Part shown: piece by piece, positions 1 to 8,171 of the stretch
Layout: each line of letters opens with the position of its first letter
Position numbering within the stretch: the stretch's first letter is position 1
NCBI RefSeq assembly: GCF_030158645.1
Contig: NZ_JAOASO010000151.1
Location: 42,582-106,581 of the forward strand
Reading direction: 5' to 3'
DNA from: Hydrogenophaga sp.
GTDB lineage: Bacteria; Pseudomonadota; Gammaproteobacteria; Burkholderiales; Burkholderiaceae_C
Length of the DNA: 64,000 nt
The notes under the pieces: generated by a model
What the model was told of the DNA's origin: nothing
The model's input: only the letters and a program-made list of their open reading frames with translations
Database searches by the model: none
Program-made: the position numbers and the translations under genes

Positions 1-1287
1 GCCAACGCCACGCCGGTGATGGAAAACGGTCAGGCGGTGGGCTACATGTCGGTGCGCACCAAGCCCACACGGCAGCAGGTGCAGGAGGCCGAAGCACTCT
101 ACGCACGCATGCGCAGCGAAACCGCATCGGGCCAGCCCAGCATCGCCCTGCACCACGGCCGAGTGGTGCGCACCGGTCTGGTCGGCCGGCTGCAACTCGC
201 GCTGCAGCTCACGCTGGGCAAGCGCATCGCCCTGTCGTCGGTGGGCCTGGCCGCGGTGGGCCTGGTGATCGGTGAGTACGCGGCCACGCACGGCACCGCG
301 GTCCACGTGGGTGCGGGCGCGGCGCTGCTGGTGATCGCCTCGCTCGCCGCGCTGAGCCTGCGCAACCAGATCGTGGGCCGGCTCCTGCAGTCGATCGCCT
401 TTGCCAACCAGATGGCCGCCGGTGATCTGTCGGCGCGTTTCAAAGGCGAGAGCCGTGGCGAGTTCGGGGAACTCTCGCGCGCGCTCAACCAGCTCAACGT
501 GAACCTGCAGGCGGTGGTGTCCGACGTGCGCCACGAAGTCGAGGGCGTGCAGGTGGCGTCCAACGAAATCGCCGCCGGCAACTCCGACCTGTCCTCGCGC
601 ACCGAATCACAAGCCAGCAGCCTGGAAGAAACCGCCGCGTCGATGGAGCAGCTCACCAGCACCGTGCAGCAAAGCGCCAACTCCTCGCGCGAGGCCTCGG
701 TGTTGTCGCAACGCTCGGCCGCCGTGGCACGTGAGGGCAACGAGGCCATGACGCAGGTGGTCGCCACCATGCAAGACATCAGCAAGTCCTCGCACCGCAT
801 CGGTGAAATCATCGGCGTGATCGACGGCATTGCCTTCCAGACCAACATCCTCGCGCTCAACGCCGCCGTGGAAGCCGCCCGTGCAGGCGAACAAGGCCGC
901 GGCTTTGCGGTGGTGGCCGGTGAAGTGCGCAACCTCGCACAGCGCACCCTGAGCGCGGCCAAGGAGATCAAGGTGCTGATCGACGAGTCCGCCGCCAAGG
1001 TCACGCACGGCAGCCAGCTGGTGCAGAGCGCCGGGCAGACCATGGCCAACGTGGTGGGCTCGGTGGAGCAGGTCAACGGCCTGATCGCCGAGATCACCGG
1101 CGCCACGCAAGAGCAGTCGATGGGGCTGGCGCAGATCAACCAGGCGGTGGGCCAGCTCGACTCGGTCACGCAGCAGAACTCGGCCATGGTCGAAGAGCTC
1201 TCCGCCGCCGCCAGCTCGCTGCAGGCGCAGGCCCGCGTGATGAACGACGCGGTGAAGATCTTCCGGCTGGAGAGCCGAGCGCACTGA
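1..1287 (+). CDS. methyl-accepting chemotaxis protein, Aer-like (5' truncated)
   Basis: The reading frame is open from base 1, so the start lies upstream; an internal GTG at 16 or ATG at 19 is not the true start. The first residues look like the end of an N-terminal PAS domain of the Aer type (VMENGQAVGYMSVR). Two hydrophobic segments follow around residues 75-120 of the visible part, then a HAMP region and a long cytoplasmic signalling domain. The hairpin tip carries the conserved GIAFQTNILALNAAVEAARA signature. There is no C-terminal NWETF-type pentapeptide for CheR/CheB docking. Inference: a redox- or energy-sensing receptor that signals to CheA. The family call is secure; the stimulus is not known. 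Confidence 0.93.
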   Translation, partial: ANATPVMENGQAVGYMSVRTKPTRQQVQEAEALYARMRSETASGQPSIALHHGRVVRTGLVGRLQLALQLTLGKRIALSSVGLAAVGLVIGEYAATHGTAVHVGAGAALLVIASLAALSLRNQIVGRLLQSIAFANQMAAGDLSARFKGESRGEFGELSRALNQLNVNLQAVVSDVRHEVEGVQVASNEIAAGNSDLSSRTESQASSLEETAASMEQLTSTVQQSANSSREASVLSQRSAAVAREGNEAMTQVVATMQDISKSSHRIGEIIGVIDGIAFQTNILALNAAVEAARAGEQGRGFAVVAGEVRNLAQRTLSAAKEIKVLIDESAAKVTHGSQLVQSAGQTMANVVGSVEQVNGLIAEITGATQEQSMGLAQINQAVGQLDSVTQQNSAMVEELSAAASSLQAQARVMNDAVKIFRLESRAH

Positions 1288-1347
1288 GCCCTCGGTGCAC
1301 GCCGGTCGACACGGCCCTCGGCGCGCCGCAGGCCGGAGAGCCCCCGC

Positions 1348-2682
1348 TCAGCGCAGCAGCGTGACAGCCAGCCCGGCAACGGCGCAGGCGGCGAGCAGGG
1401 GAAGCACGCCGACCTTGAAGCGGAACAACGCCACCGCAGCCGCCACGGTGATCGCGGCCGACACGGCATCGAAAGCACCCTCAAAGCCCTGCGGCCACCA
1501 CACGTGGTACGCGAAGAACAGCGCGAGGTTCAGGATGACGCCCACCACCGCCGCCGTGATGGCCGAGAGCGGCGCGGTGAAGCCCAGCTTGCCGTGGGTG
1601 GCTTCCACCAGCGGGCCGCCCGCGAGGATGAACACGAAGGACGGCAGGAAGGTGAAGAAGGTGACCACCGTGGCCGCCAGTGCCGCGCCGGCGAACAACG
1701 CGTCCGGCCCCAGCACGGCCTGGTTCCAGCCCCCCACGAAGCCGACAAACGCCACCACCATGATGAGCGGACCGGGTGTGGTTTCGCCCAGCGCCAGGCC
1801 GTCGATCATCTGCGGACCGCTGAGCCACTGGAAGGTCTCCACCGCACCCTGGTACACGTAGGGCAACACCGCGTAGGCGCCACCGAAGGTCAGCAGCGCG
1901 GCCTTGGTGAAGAACCAGCCCATCTGCGCCAGGGTAGCGTCCCAGCCCTGCCAGACCAGCAGGGCACCCATGCCCAGCAGCCAGAGCACCAGGCCCACGG
2001 CCAGCACGCGCACCAGCCGACCGTAATTGAACTTTGCGTGATCCGGTGTGGGGGTGTCGTCGTCGATCAGCGCCGGGCCGTACCCTTTGATGGGCCCGCC
2101 GTGCCCACCGCCCAATGCAAACACCTGCGGCCAGCGTTTGGACCCCAGCCAGCCGATCAACCCGGCGGCCGCGACGATGGCGGGGAACGGTGTGTCGAAC
2201 GCGAAGATCGCCACGAACGACGCGGCTGCAATGCCCCACATCCAGCGGTTCTTGAGCGCTCGCGTGCCGATGCGGTGGGCGGCGTGCAGCACCAGCGCGG
2301 TGACCGCGGGCTTGATGCCGTAGAACAGGCCCGCCACCACCGGCACGTCGCCAAAAACCAGGTAGATCCAGGAGAGTGCGATCAGGATGAACAGTGAGGG
2401 CAGCACGAACAAGGCACCCGCGACGATGCCGCCCCAGCTGCGGTGCATCAGCCATCCGATGTAGGTGGCCAGCTGCTGGGCCTCGGGGCCGGGCAACAGC
2501 ATGCAGTAGTTGAGCGCATGCAGGAAACGGTTCTCGCTGATCCAGCGCCGCCGCTCCACCAGTTCGGTGTGCATGATCGCGATCTGCCCGGCCGGACCGC
2601 CGAAGCTGATGAAGCCGAGCTTGAGCCAGAACCTCAGCGCTTCGGCGAAAGGGACGGGGTCGGGTCGGGTCGTGGCCCTCAC
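1348..2682 (-). CDS. chrA: ChrA-type chromate transporter, two-domain form
   Basis: The protein (444 aa) has two homologous CHR halves. The first carries SFGGPAG near the N-terminus and LLPGPEAQQLATYIG; the second carries TFGGAYAVLPY and ETTPGPL. This is the usual 400-450 aa bidomain size, with about 10-12 membrane segments. I chose the GTG at 2682 because it overlaps the stop of the upstream universal stress gene as GTGA; the open frame extends further upstream but that part is read through the usp gene. Known family role: export of chromate (CrO4 2-), probably in exchange for or driven by ions. It is the last gene of a five-gene unit starting with the binding protein at 7265. Chromate itself is not proven; other oxyanions are possible. 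Confidence 0.88.
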   Translation of the reverse strand: MRATTRPDPVPFAEALRFWLKLGFISFGGPAGQIAIMHTELVERRRWISENRFLHALNYCMLLPGPEAQQLATYIGWLMHRSWGGIVAGALFVLPSLFILIALSWIYLVFGDVPVVAGLFYGIKPAVTALVLHAAHRIGTRALKNRWMWGIAAASFVAIFAFDTPFPAIVAAAGLIGWLGSKRWPQVFALGGGHGGPIKGYGPALIDDDTPTPDHAKFNYGRLVRVLAVGLVLWLLGMGALLVWQGWDATLAQMGWFFTKAALLTFGGAYAVLPYVYQGAVETFQWLSGPQMIDGLALGETTPGPLIMVVAFVGFVGGWNQAVLGPDALFAGAALAATVVTFFTFLPSFVFILAGGPLVEATHGKLGFTAPLSAITAAVVGVILNLALFFAYHVWWPQGFEGAFDAVSAAITVAAAVALFRFKVGVLPLLAACAVAGLAVTLLR

Positions 2683-3131
2683 GGTGCGTCGGCTGACCCA
2701 GGCAACGCGGGACGCACGATGGTGACCGGCACCGGGCAGTGCTGCACCAGGTGCTGCGCCACCGAACCCAGACCGCGCTCGCTTTCGCCACCACCGTGGG
2801 CGCTCATGATCACGGCGTCGCACGCATGGCTCTCCACCAGCTCCAGCAAGGCATGGGCCGGGTCACCGCTGACCACCACCGCTTCCACCAGCTGGCTGGC
2901 CGACGCCAGCAGCGCCACCGCCGCGCGGATCAGATCGTGCCCGGCGGCGTCACTGACCTCGTGCAGCACATCGGGGTCGTGCGCGACCACCAGCTCGTAG
3001 AGGTTGGGCGCTTCCTGCACGTTGGCCACCACGAAGCGGGCCTTCAGCCCCGAGCTGACCAGGCGCATGGCGTGGTAGGCCGCGTGCATGGCCTGGGCGG
3101 AGCCATCGACGGGGATGAGGTACTTGATCAT
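2679..3131 (-). CDS. universal stress protein (UspA family)
   Basis: This is a 150-aa single-domain Usp. It begins MIKYLIPVDGS and carries the nucleotide-binding tail pattern GxG-9x-G(S/T) as GGGESERGLGSVAQHLVQ, followed by CPVPVTIVRP. The start at 3131 has AAGGA about 9 bases upstream. It follows the response regulator gene by 17 bp and overlaps chrA by 4 bp, so all are probably on one transcript. UspA proteins bind ATP or other nucleotides and modulate survival under stress; the ligand of this one is unknown. The genomic coupling to a sensor kinase and a ChrA transporter suggests a role in the response to that signal (inference). Confidence 0.9.
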   Translation of the reverse strand: MIKYLIPVDGSAQAMHAAYHAMRLVSSGLKARFVVANVQEAPNLYELVVAHDPDVLHEVSDAAGHDLIRAAVALLASASQLVEAVVVSGDPAHALLELVESHACDAVIMSAHGGGESERGLGSVAQHLVQHCPVPVTIVRPALPGSADAP

Positions 3132-3148
3132 GGGGAATTCCTTGGTTG

Positions 3149-3580
3149 TCAGACAGGCCGCTCGTTGAGCAGGCACCAGTAGAGCTCGATGTGCTCGGCC
3201 ACTTCAATGAACTTGTTGAAGCTGACCGGCTTCTCGATGTAGGAGTTCACGCCCAGATCGTAGGCGGTCTTGAGGTCGGAGTTTTCACGCGACGAGGTGA
3301 GCACCACCACCGGAATGCGCCGGAACACCGGGTGCGCCTTGAGCTTTTGCAGCACCTCCAGTCCATTGACCTTGGGCAGATTGATGTCCAGCAGTATGAC
3401 GGCAGGCAGCGGATCTCCCGCGTCCCAGCGCGCAAAAAACGCCAGGGCTTCTTCGCCATCGCGTGCGATCTGGATGGTGTTGGAGAACTTCTTCTTGTTG
3501 AACGCACGCAAGGTGAGGTCGAGATCCATCGGGTTGTCTTCGACCAGCAGGATCGGCGGCAGCGTGGAGGGCGTGTTCAT
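3149..3580 (-). CDS. single-domain response regulator (Rcp1/CheY-like)
   Basis: The protein (143 aa) is only a receiver domain. It has acidic residues E14/D15, the phosphorylation site D65 in VILLDINLP, a Thr in VVVLTSS and a Lys in IEKPVSF. The insertion-rich form (ILLVEDNPMDLDLTLRAF) is typical of regulators paired with phytochrome-like or multi-PAS kinases. There is no output domain, so it must act by protein contact or phosphorelay. The start ATG overlaps the stop of the upstream kinase gene as ATGA, which supports translational coupling and makes that kinase its partner. Confidence 0.92.
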   Translation of the reverse strand: MNTPSTLPPILLVEDNPMDLDLTLRAFNKKKFSNTIQIARDGEEALAFFARWDAGDPLPAVILLDINLPKVNGLEVLQKLKAHPVFRRIPVVVLTSSRENSDLKTAYDLGVNSYIEKPVSFNKFIEVAEHIELYWCLLNERPV

Positions 3581-6228
3581 GCGGAAAACTCCAGATAAAA
3601 AATGGAACCCTGTCCGGGCTGGCTCTCGGCCCACACGCGGCCGCCCATGCGCTGCACGGCTTTGGCCACCAGCGCGAGCCCCAGGCCGGTGCCCTGGTAG
3701 TCCTCGGCGCGCTGCAAGCGCTGAAAGATGCCGAAGATGCGGTCGTGGTACTTCATGTCGAAGCCCACCCCGTTATCGCGCACCCACAGAATGCGCCGCG
3801 CGCCGTCGCAGCGGGCACCGATTTCCACCTCGGGCTGTGCCGTGGTGCGGCTGAACTTGATGGCGTTGCCCACCAGGTTGCGCAACACCACGGCCATGCC
3901 TTCGCGGTCGAGTTCCAAGACCATGGGCTCCAGTGTCAGGCTCAGGCGCACCTGGGTGCTTTCGATGTCGGCGCTGTAGCCCTCGATCACCTGCGCCACC
4001 AGGGCCGGCACATCCACGCGGTGATGCTCCATGGTGCGGCGCTCCATGCGCGAATAGTCGAGCACGCCGGAGATCAGGTCGCCCATCTGCTGCACGCCCC
4101 GGCGGATGCGCCCGAGGAACTGGCGTCCCTCGTCGTCGAGGTGCTGGCTGTGCTCTTCCTCCAGCAACTGGCTGTAGCCGTCGATGCCGCGCAACGGTGC
4201 CTTCAGGTCGTGCGAGACGGTGTACGAGAAGGCTTCGAGTTCTTCGTTGAGGCGGCGCAACTGGGCCGTGCGCTCGGTCACCCGCTGCTCCAGCGCGACG
4301 TTGATCTGCTCCAGGCTGGTCTGAGCGAGTTTGAGCTGGGTGATGTCGAGCAACGTGCCGCTGTACTGGTAGCCACCGCCCGTGGTCGTGGCCTTGCTTT
4401 GCACGCTGCCGCGAAACCAGCGCAGCGGCCCCAGCTGGGGATGGCGGCGGAACTCGGCGGTGACCATCTGCTCCTGACCCGGCACGGAGCGCATGAAACG
4501 GTCGACCCGGTCGCGGTCATCGGGGTGGATGCAGTCCAGGTAGGCCCTCAAGTCCACCGGGGGACCCAGCATCGGGTCGCGGTCGAAATTGCGGTACATC
4601 TGGCGCGACCACCAGATGTGACCCGATCGGGTGCCGTAGAGCCAGCTGCCCAGACCGGCCATGGATTCGGCCAGCTCCAGCTGCTCCTTCTGCTCGCTGA
4701 TCGCGGCTTCGGCCTGCAACCGTTCGGTGATGTCCTTGATGGTGGAGAACAGGTGCTTGAGGGTGCCGTCGGGGTGGCGCACCGCGCGCACGTCGATCTC
4801 GGTGTGCACGATCCCGCCGCCCTTGCGCACGAAGCGCTTGCGCATTTTGTAGTTGTCGGTGCGGTTGGCCAGCATCTCGTTGCGCAGGGCGAGGTTCTGG
4901 TCCAGATCGGGCTGGGGCGTCATCTCGGTCCAGGTCATGCGCAGCAACTCTTCGCGGGTGTACCCCAGGATGGCGCTGAGCTGGTGGTTCACCTGGATCC
5001 AGCGCGTGGAGCCGGGTTCGGAGATCGCCATGCCGATGAAGGGCAGTTCGTAGAACAGGCGCAAAAACTCGGCCTGCGCCTGTTGGGCCAGCTGCGCTTC
5101 CTTCTGAACCGTGATGTCCAGCAGGACCCCGCTGATGCCGGTGAGCTCGCCCTGGTCATTGCGGGTCAGCGTGGTGCGGTCGTCCACCCACACCCAGCGG
5201 CCATCGGCACACCGCAAACGGTATTCCTGGCGGTGTTCGTCGGGCCCGTTCGCGAAGTAGCGCGCCGCCTCGCTGGTGATGCCCACCAGGTCATCGGGAT
5301 GGATCAGGTCGGCGTACAGCACCTGACCGCCCAGCAGCGCGGCCGACTGGTAGCCCCACTGCGCCACCGATTCGCTGATGTAGGTCATGGGCCAGCCGGG
5401 GAGGTTGCGCCACTCGACCACCACCACGGGCGAGCGGTCCACCAGATCGACCAGGTGCCGGATCCGCGCCTGGTCGGTCTGCAGTCGCTGGGCCATGCGG
5501 TCGGCTTCGCTGCCGATCATGGCCAGCTCGTCGTGTCCCTGCAGCCCGGCGCGTGTCTGCAAATCCCCTTCGCCCATGCGCTGGAGGGCCAGCGCCAGGT
5601 GCCGGGCGCGGCGAAACCACACCAGATGCACCACCAAGGCCAGCAAGGCCGCCAGGCCCAGCAGCAGCAGGCCTTCGCGCACGGCCTCTTGCTGCATGTC
5701 GGCGAAGCGCATGGCCTGCGGCAGCTGCAGGTCGACCACGGCGATCAGCCGCCGCCCGCTGGCAAACGGCACCACGCCGGCCAGTTGTTGCGTGCCCGGC
5801 AGCGGCACCACGGTGATGGCCGCGTCCGAGGGGCCGTTGAAGAGCAGGGTGGCGAGCGCGGCCAGGTCGGCGCGTTGGCGCAGCACGTCGCCAAACGCCT
5901 GCCCGATGTCGGAGCGCACCAGCGAGGCCTGCACCAGGCCATTGGGCTGCAGCAGGTAGCTGTGCTGCATGCCGCTGTACAGGCCCATGCCCCCCACCAG
6001 TCGCCGCACCAGCGCCTGGTTCTCCATGCTGGTCTGCGCACTCAGGCGGCTCTGCTCCACGCTCAGGCGTTCGCGCAACCGGCGGGTTTCCTGCTCCAGC
6101 ACCTGCGCCTCCACCTTGCGCGCCTGCACGACGTAGTTGATCGTGGATGCCGTGAGCGCGAACAGCACCAGCATCAAGGGCGCCAGCCAACGGCCAGGCA
6201 GGGTGAGGCGCGCGGAGAGCGACTTCAC
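3577..6228 (-). CDS. membrane sensor histidine kinase with three PAS domains
   Basis: The protein has 883 aa. A membrane segment lies at about 16-36, an extracytoplasmic sensory region at 37-183, a second membrane segment at 185-205 and a HAMP linker to about 258. Three PAS domains follow (about 260-375, 385-505, 512-632), each ending in a DIT-type PAC motif. HisKA holds the phospho-acceptor H673 in SHDLKAPLRG, and the HATPase domain fills 770-883 with N, G1 (DNGVGF) and G2 (GTGLGLA) boxes. The start is GTG at 6228, overlapping the stop of the lipoprotein gene as GTGA. It has no receiver; the next gene supplies one. The adjacent binding protein may present its ligand to the periplasmic loop (inference). 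Confidence 0.93.
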   Translation of the reverse strand: MKSLSARLTLPGRWLAPLMLVLFALTASTINYVVQARKVEAQVLEQETRRLRERLSVEQSRLSAQTSMENQALVRRLVGGMGLYSGMQHSYLLQPNGLVQASLVRSDIGQAFGDVLRQRADLAALATLLFNGPSDAAITVVPLPGTQQLAGVVPFASGRRLIAVVDLQLPQAMRFADMQQEAVREGLLLLGLAALLALVVHLVWFRRARHLALALQRMGEGDLQTRAGLQGHDELAMIGSEADRMAQRLQTDQARIRHLVDLVDRSPVVVVEWRNLPGWPMTYISESVAQWGYQSAALLGGQVLYADLIHPDDLVGITSEAARYFANGPDEHRQEYRLRCADGRWVWVDDRTTLTRNDQGELTGISGVLLDITVQKEAQLAQQAQAEFLRLFYELPFIGMAISEPGSTRWIQVNHQLSAILGYTREELLRMTWTEMTPQPDLDQNLALRNEMLANRTDNYKMRKRFVRKGGGIVHTEIDVRAVRHPDGTLKHLFSTIKDITERLQAEAAISEQKEQLELAESMAGLGSWLYGTRSGHIWWSRQMYRNFDRDPMLGPPVDLRAYLDCIHPDDRDRVDRFMRSVPGQEQMVTAEFRRHPQLGPLRWFRGSVQSKATTTGGGYQYSGTLLDITQLKLAQTSLEQINVALEQRVTERTAQLRRLNEELEAFSYTVSHDLKAPLRGIDGYSQLLEEEHSQHLDDEGRQFLGRIRRGVQQMGDLISGVLDYSRMERRTMEHHRVDVPALVAQVIEGYSADIESTQVRLSLTLEPMVLELDREGMAVVLRNLVGNAIKFSRTTAQPEVEIGARCDGARRILWVRDNGVGFDMKYHDRIFGIFQRLQRAEDYQGTGLGLALVAKAVQRMGGRVWAESQPGQGSIFYLEFSA

Positions 6229-7265
6229 GGCGGCGTCCCCCGGGTGCGCAGGCGCTGCAGGGGCGATGCATCGATCAGTTGTTCCCAGCGCGGCGGGCGC
6301 CGGAGCAGGCCGATGTCGATGAGCGTGGTGGCCACGTTGCCGGCCTGCGCCACCAGCGGGGCCGGGTTGCCGGAGAGCTCGCGTTCGGATGCTTCCCGGG
6401 AATAGAAAGCCAGCCCACCCAGCACCGATTCATAGGCTTCGGGCGAGAGATCGGTGCCGAGGGCCAGCGATTGCGCCGCGCCCGGGGTGTCGAGCTGAAA
6501 GACGTTCAGGCCGGCGTACCAGGCGCGCAGCAGGGCATCCACCGACGCTGGGCGCTGTTGCAGCACCTCGGCTCGAACCACCAGCACGTCCAGGATCTCG
6601 CCCGGGATCTCGCTGCTGTCGAAGATGCGCCGGTAGCCCGCCACCTCCATCGAACCGGCCAGCGGCTCGAAGGTCACCGCTGCGGCCACGGTCCCCGCCT
6701 GCAGGGCCGCCTGGTGCTGGGCCACTTCGAGGTTGGTCACCCGCACATCGGCGCGGGTCAGTCCGGCTTTCTGCAGCATCCGCTGCAGCAGCAGCGCGCC
6801 CACCGCCGAGTCCTCGACCGCGATGAATTCGCCCTTGAGCTGCTCGGGCGAAGCGATGCGGGGTGCGGCCATCACCACATCACCACCGCTGGAGGCATCG
6901 AGCATGCTCACGATGCGCACGTCGACACCGTCATCGGCCAGGCGCAGCGTTTCGTCCAGCGTGAGCGTGGCGGCATCGAGCAGGCCATTGCGCAAATGGC
7001 GGAGCGTCTCGGACGCCGAGGGCAACTCCACCACCCGCAGTTGCCGGGGATCGGTCATGCCGCGGTCGCGCGCCAGCACCAGTGGGTCGTATCCCACCCA
7101 GGGGTTCATGCCCACGGTGAGGGGTGGATCGACGGGTTTGCCGCAAGCCGCCAGCGCCAGCAGCGCCGCAGCGCCCAGCGCGCGCCAGCCACAGCGCCAC
7201 CCTCCGCGCTGCAGATCGCCTCTCCCTTCTTCACCCGCCCTCGATGGGCCTGCGCCATGTTTCAT
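6225..7265 (-). CDS. substrate-binding lipoprotein (NMT1/THI5-like)
   Basis: This 346-aa protein has a signal peptide ending in a lipobox (LAAC, Cys41) and then a periplasmic binding-protein fold of the ABC nitrate/sulfonate/taurine class: VGMNPWVGYDPLVLARDRG at the mature N-terminus, then EFIAVEDSAVGALLLQRML and AAAVTFEPLAGSM. The ATG at 7265 is the first plausible start; the n-region is longer than usual, so a later start cannot be excluded. No permease or ATPase of an importer lies beside it. Instead it overlaps a histidine kinase gene by 4 bp, so it probably works as the ligand-sensing part of a three-component signalling system. The ligand is unknown. Confidence 0.87.
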   Translation of the reverse strand: MKHGAGPSRAGEEGRGDLQRGGWRCGWRALGAAALLALAACGKPVDPPLTVGMNPWVGYDPLVLARDRGMTDPRQLRVVELPSASETLRHLRNGLLDAATLTLDETLRLADDGVDVRIVSMLDASSGGDVVMAAPRIASPEQLKGEFIAVEDSAVGALLLQRMLQKAGLTRADVRVTNLEVAQHQAALQAGTVAAAVTFEPLAGSMEVAGYRRIFDSSEIPGEILDVLVVRAEVLQQRPASVDALLRAWYAGLNVFQLDTPGAAQSLALGTDLSPEAYESVLGGLAFYSREASERELSGNPAPLVAQAGNVATTLIDIGLLRRPPRWEQLIDASPLQRLRTRGTPP

Positions 7266-7306
7266 AAGCACGTGTTGTCGGTCCACCCGGAAGCACAGGA
7301 ACACTG

Positions 7307-7321
7307 GCAACATTCTGTTGC
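7307..7321. promoter_or_regulatory. palindrome in the divergent region, possible operator
   Basis: GCAACA-TTC-TGTTGC is a perfect inverted repeat with 6-bp arms. It lies 42 bp upstream of the binding-protein gene (minus) and 151 bp upstream of the ABC ATPase gene (plus), in the 207-bp region they share. No regulator gene adjoins it. Function is inferred only from position and symmetry. Confidence 0.3.
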
Positions 7322-7472
7322 ACATACCCTGCCCAGTGTAGGGCCCGGGGGTCGCGTTCGCGTCAGGAGAGCACAACAAGGGGCCCGTCGTCGCGCAAAA
7401 AATCCGGCCCGGCTGGCCCGGTCAACCGCTCGGCCCACTGAACCTTTCGCCTCGAACACGAACTCACCCCGC

Positions 7473-8171
7473 ATGATCGACATTTCAGACCTCTCCATGC
7501 ACTACCAGCTGGGGGCCGCGCGCATCGACGTGTTGCGCTCGGTGAACCTCTCGGTGGCCGCCGGCCAGCGCGTGGCCATCACCGGGCCCTCCGGCTCGGG
7601 CAAAACCTCCTTGTTGCTGCTGCTCTCGGGCCTGGAGCGCCCGGCCAGCGGGCGGGTGGCCATCGACGGTGTGAGCCTTGGCGGCATGGACGCCGACGCC
7701 CTGGCCGACCTGCGGCGCGACCGCATCGGCATCGTGTTCCAGTCGTTCCACCTGCTGCCCAGCCTGAGCGCGCTGGACAACGTGGCCCTGCCGCTGCAGA
7801 TGGCCAACCGGCCCGATGCGCACGAGCGCGCGGCGGCGCTGCTGGAACGCGTGGGTCTGGGCGCACGGCAGGGGCACTACCCGAGCCAGCTTTCGGGCGG
7901 TGAGCAGCAGCGCGTGGCGATTGCGCGCGCGCTGGTGCACCGCCCGCGCCTGCTGCTGGCCGACGAGCCCACCGGCAACCTCGACGACCACACCGGCGAA
8001 GCCATCCGCGAACTGCTGTTCGAACTCAACACCGAGGCAGGCACGACGCTGGTGCTGGTGACGCACGACCCCGACTTCGCCGCCCGCTGCGACCGCGTGC
8101 TGCGCCTGCACGACGGCCACCTGAATGAAGTGAAGACCACCGAGCGAGCCCCCGATGCGGTTCCTGTTTAG
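7473..8171 (+). CDS. ABC transporter ATP-binding protein (LolD/MacB/YbbA type)
   Basis: This 232-aa ATPase has Walker A GPSGSGKTSL, the Q-loop in VFQSFHLLPSL, signature LSGGEQQRVAIARAL and Walker B LLLADEPTGNLD. The size and sequence style match the LolD/YbbA/MacB group, which pair with FtsX-type permeases and work on outer-membrane lipids, lipoproteins or export rather than import. I took the ATG at 7473 because homology begins at MIDISDLSMHY; no clear ribosome site precedes it. The gene overlaps the permease by 17 bp. Confidence 0.93.
   Translation: MIDISDLSMHYQLGAARIDVLRSVNLSVAAGQRVAITGPSGSGKTSLLLLLSGLERPASGRVAIDGVSLGGMDADALADLRRDRIGIVFQSFHLLPSLSALDNVALPLQMANRPDAHERAAALLERVGLGARQGHYPSQLSGGEQQRVAIARALVHRPRLLLADEPTGNLDDHTGEAIRELLFELNTEAGTTLVLVTHDPDFAARCDRVLRLHDGHLNEVKTTERAPDAVPV

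Noticed and set aside
3745..6405. 886-aa plus-strand frame opposite the triple-PAS kinase
   Set aside because: Composition is His/Gln/Val-rich shadow sequence and the minus strand has a full kinase.
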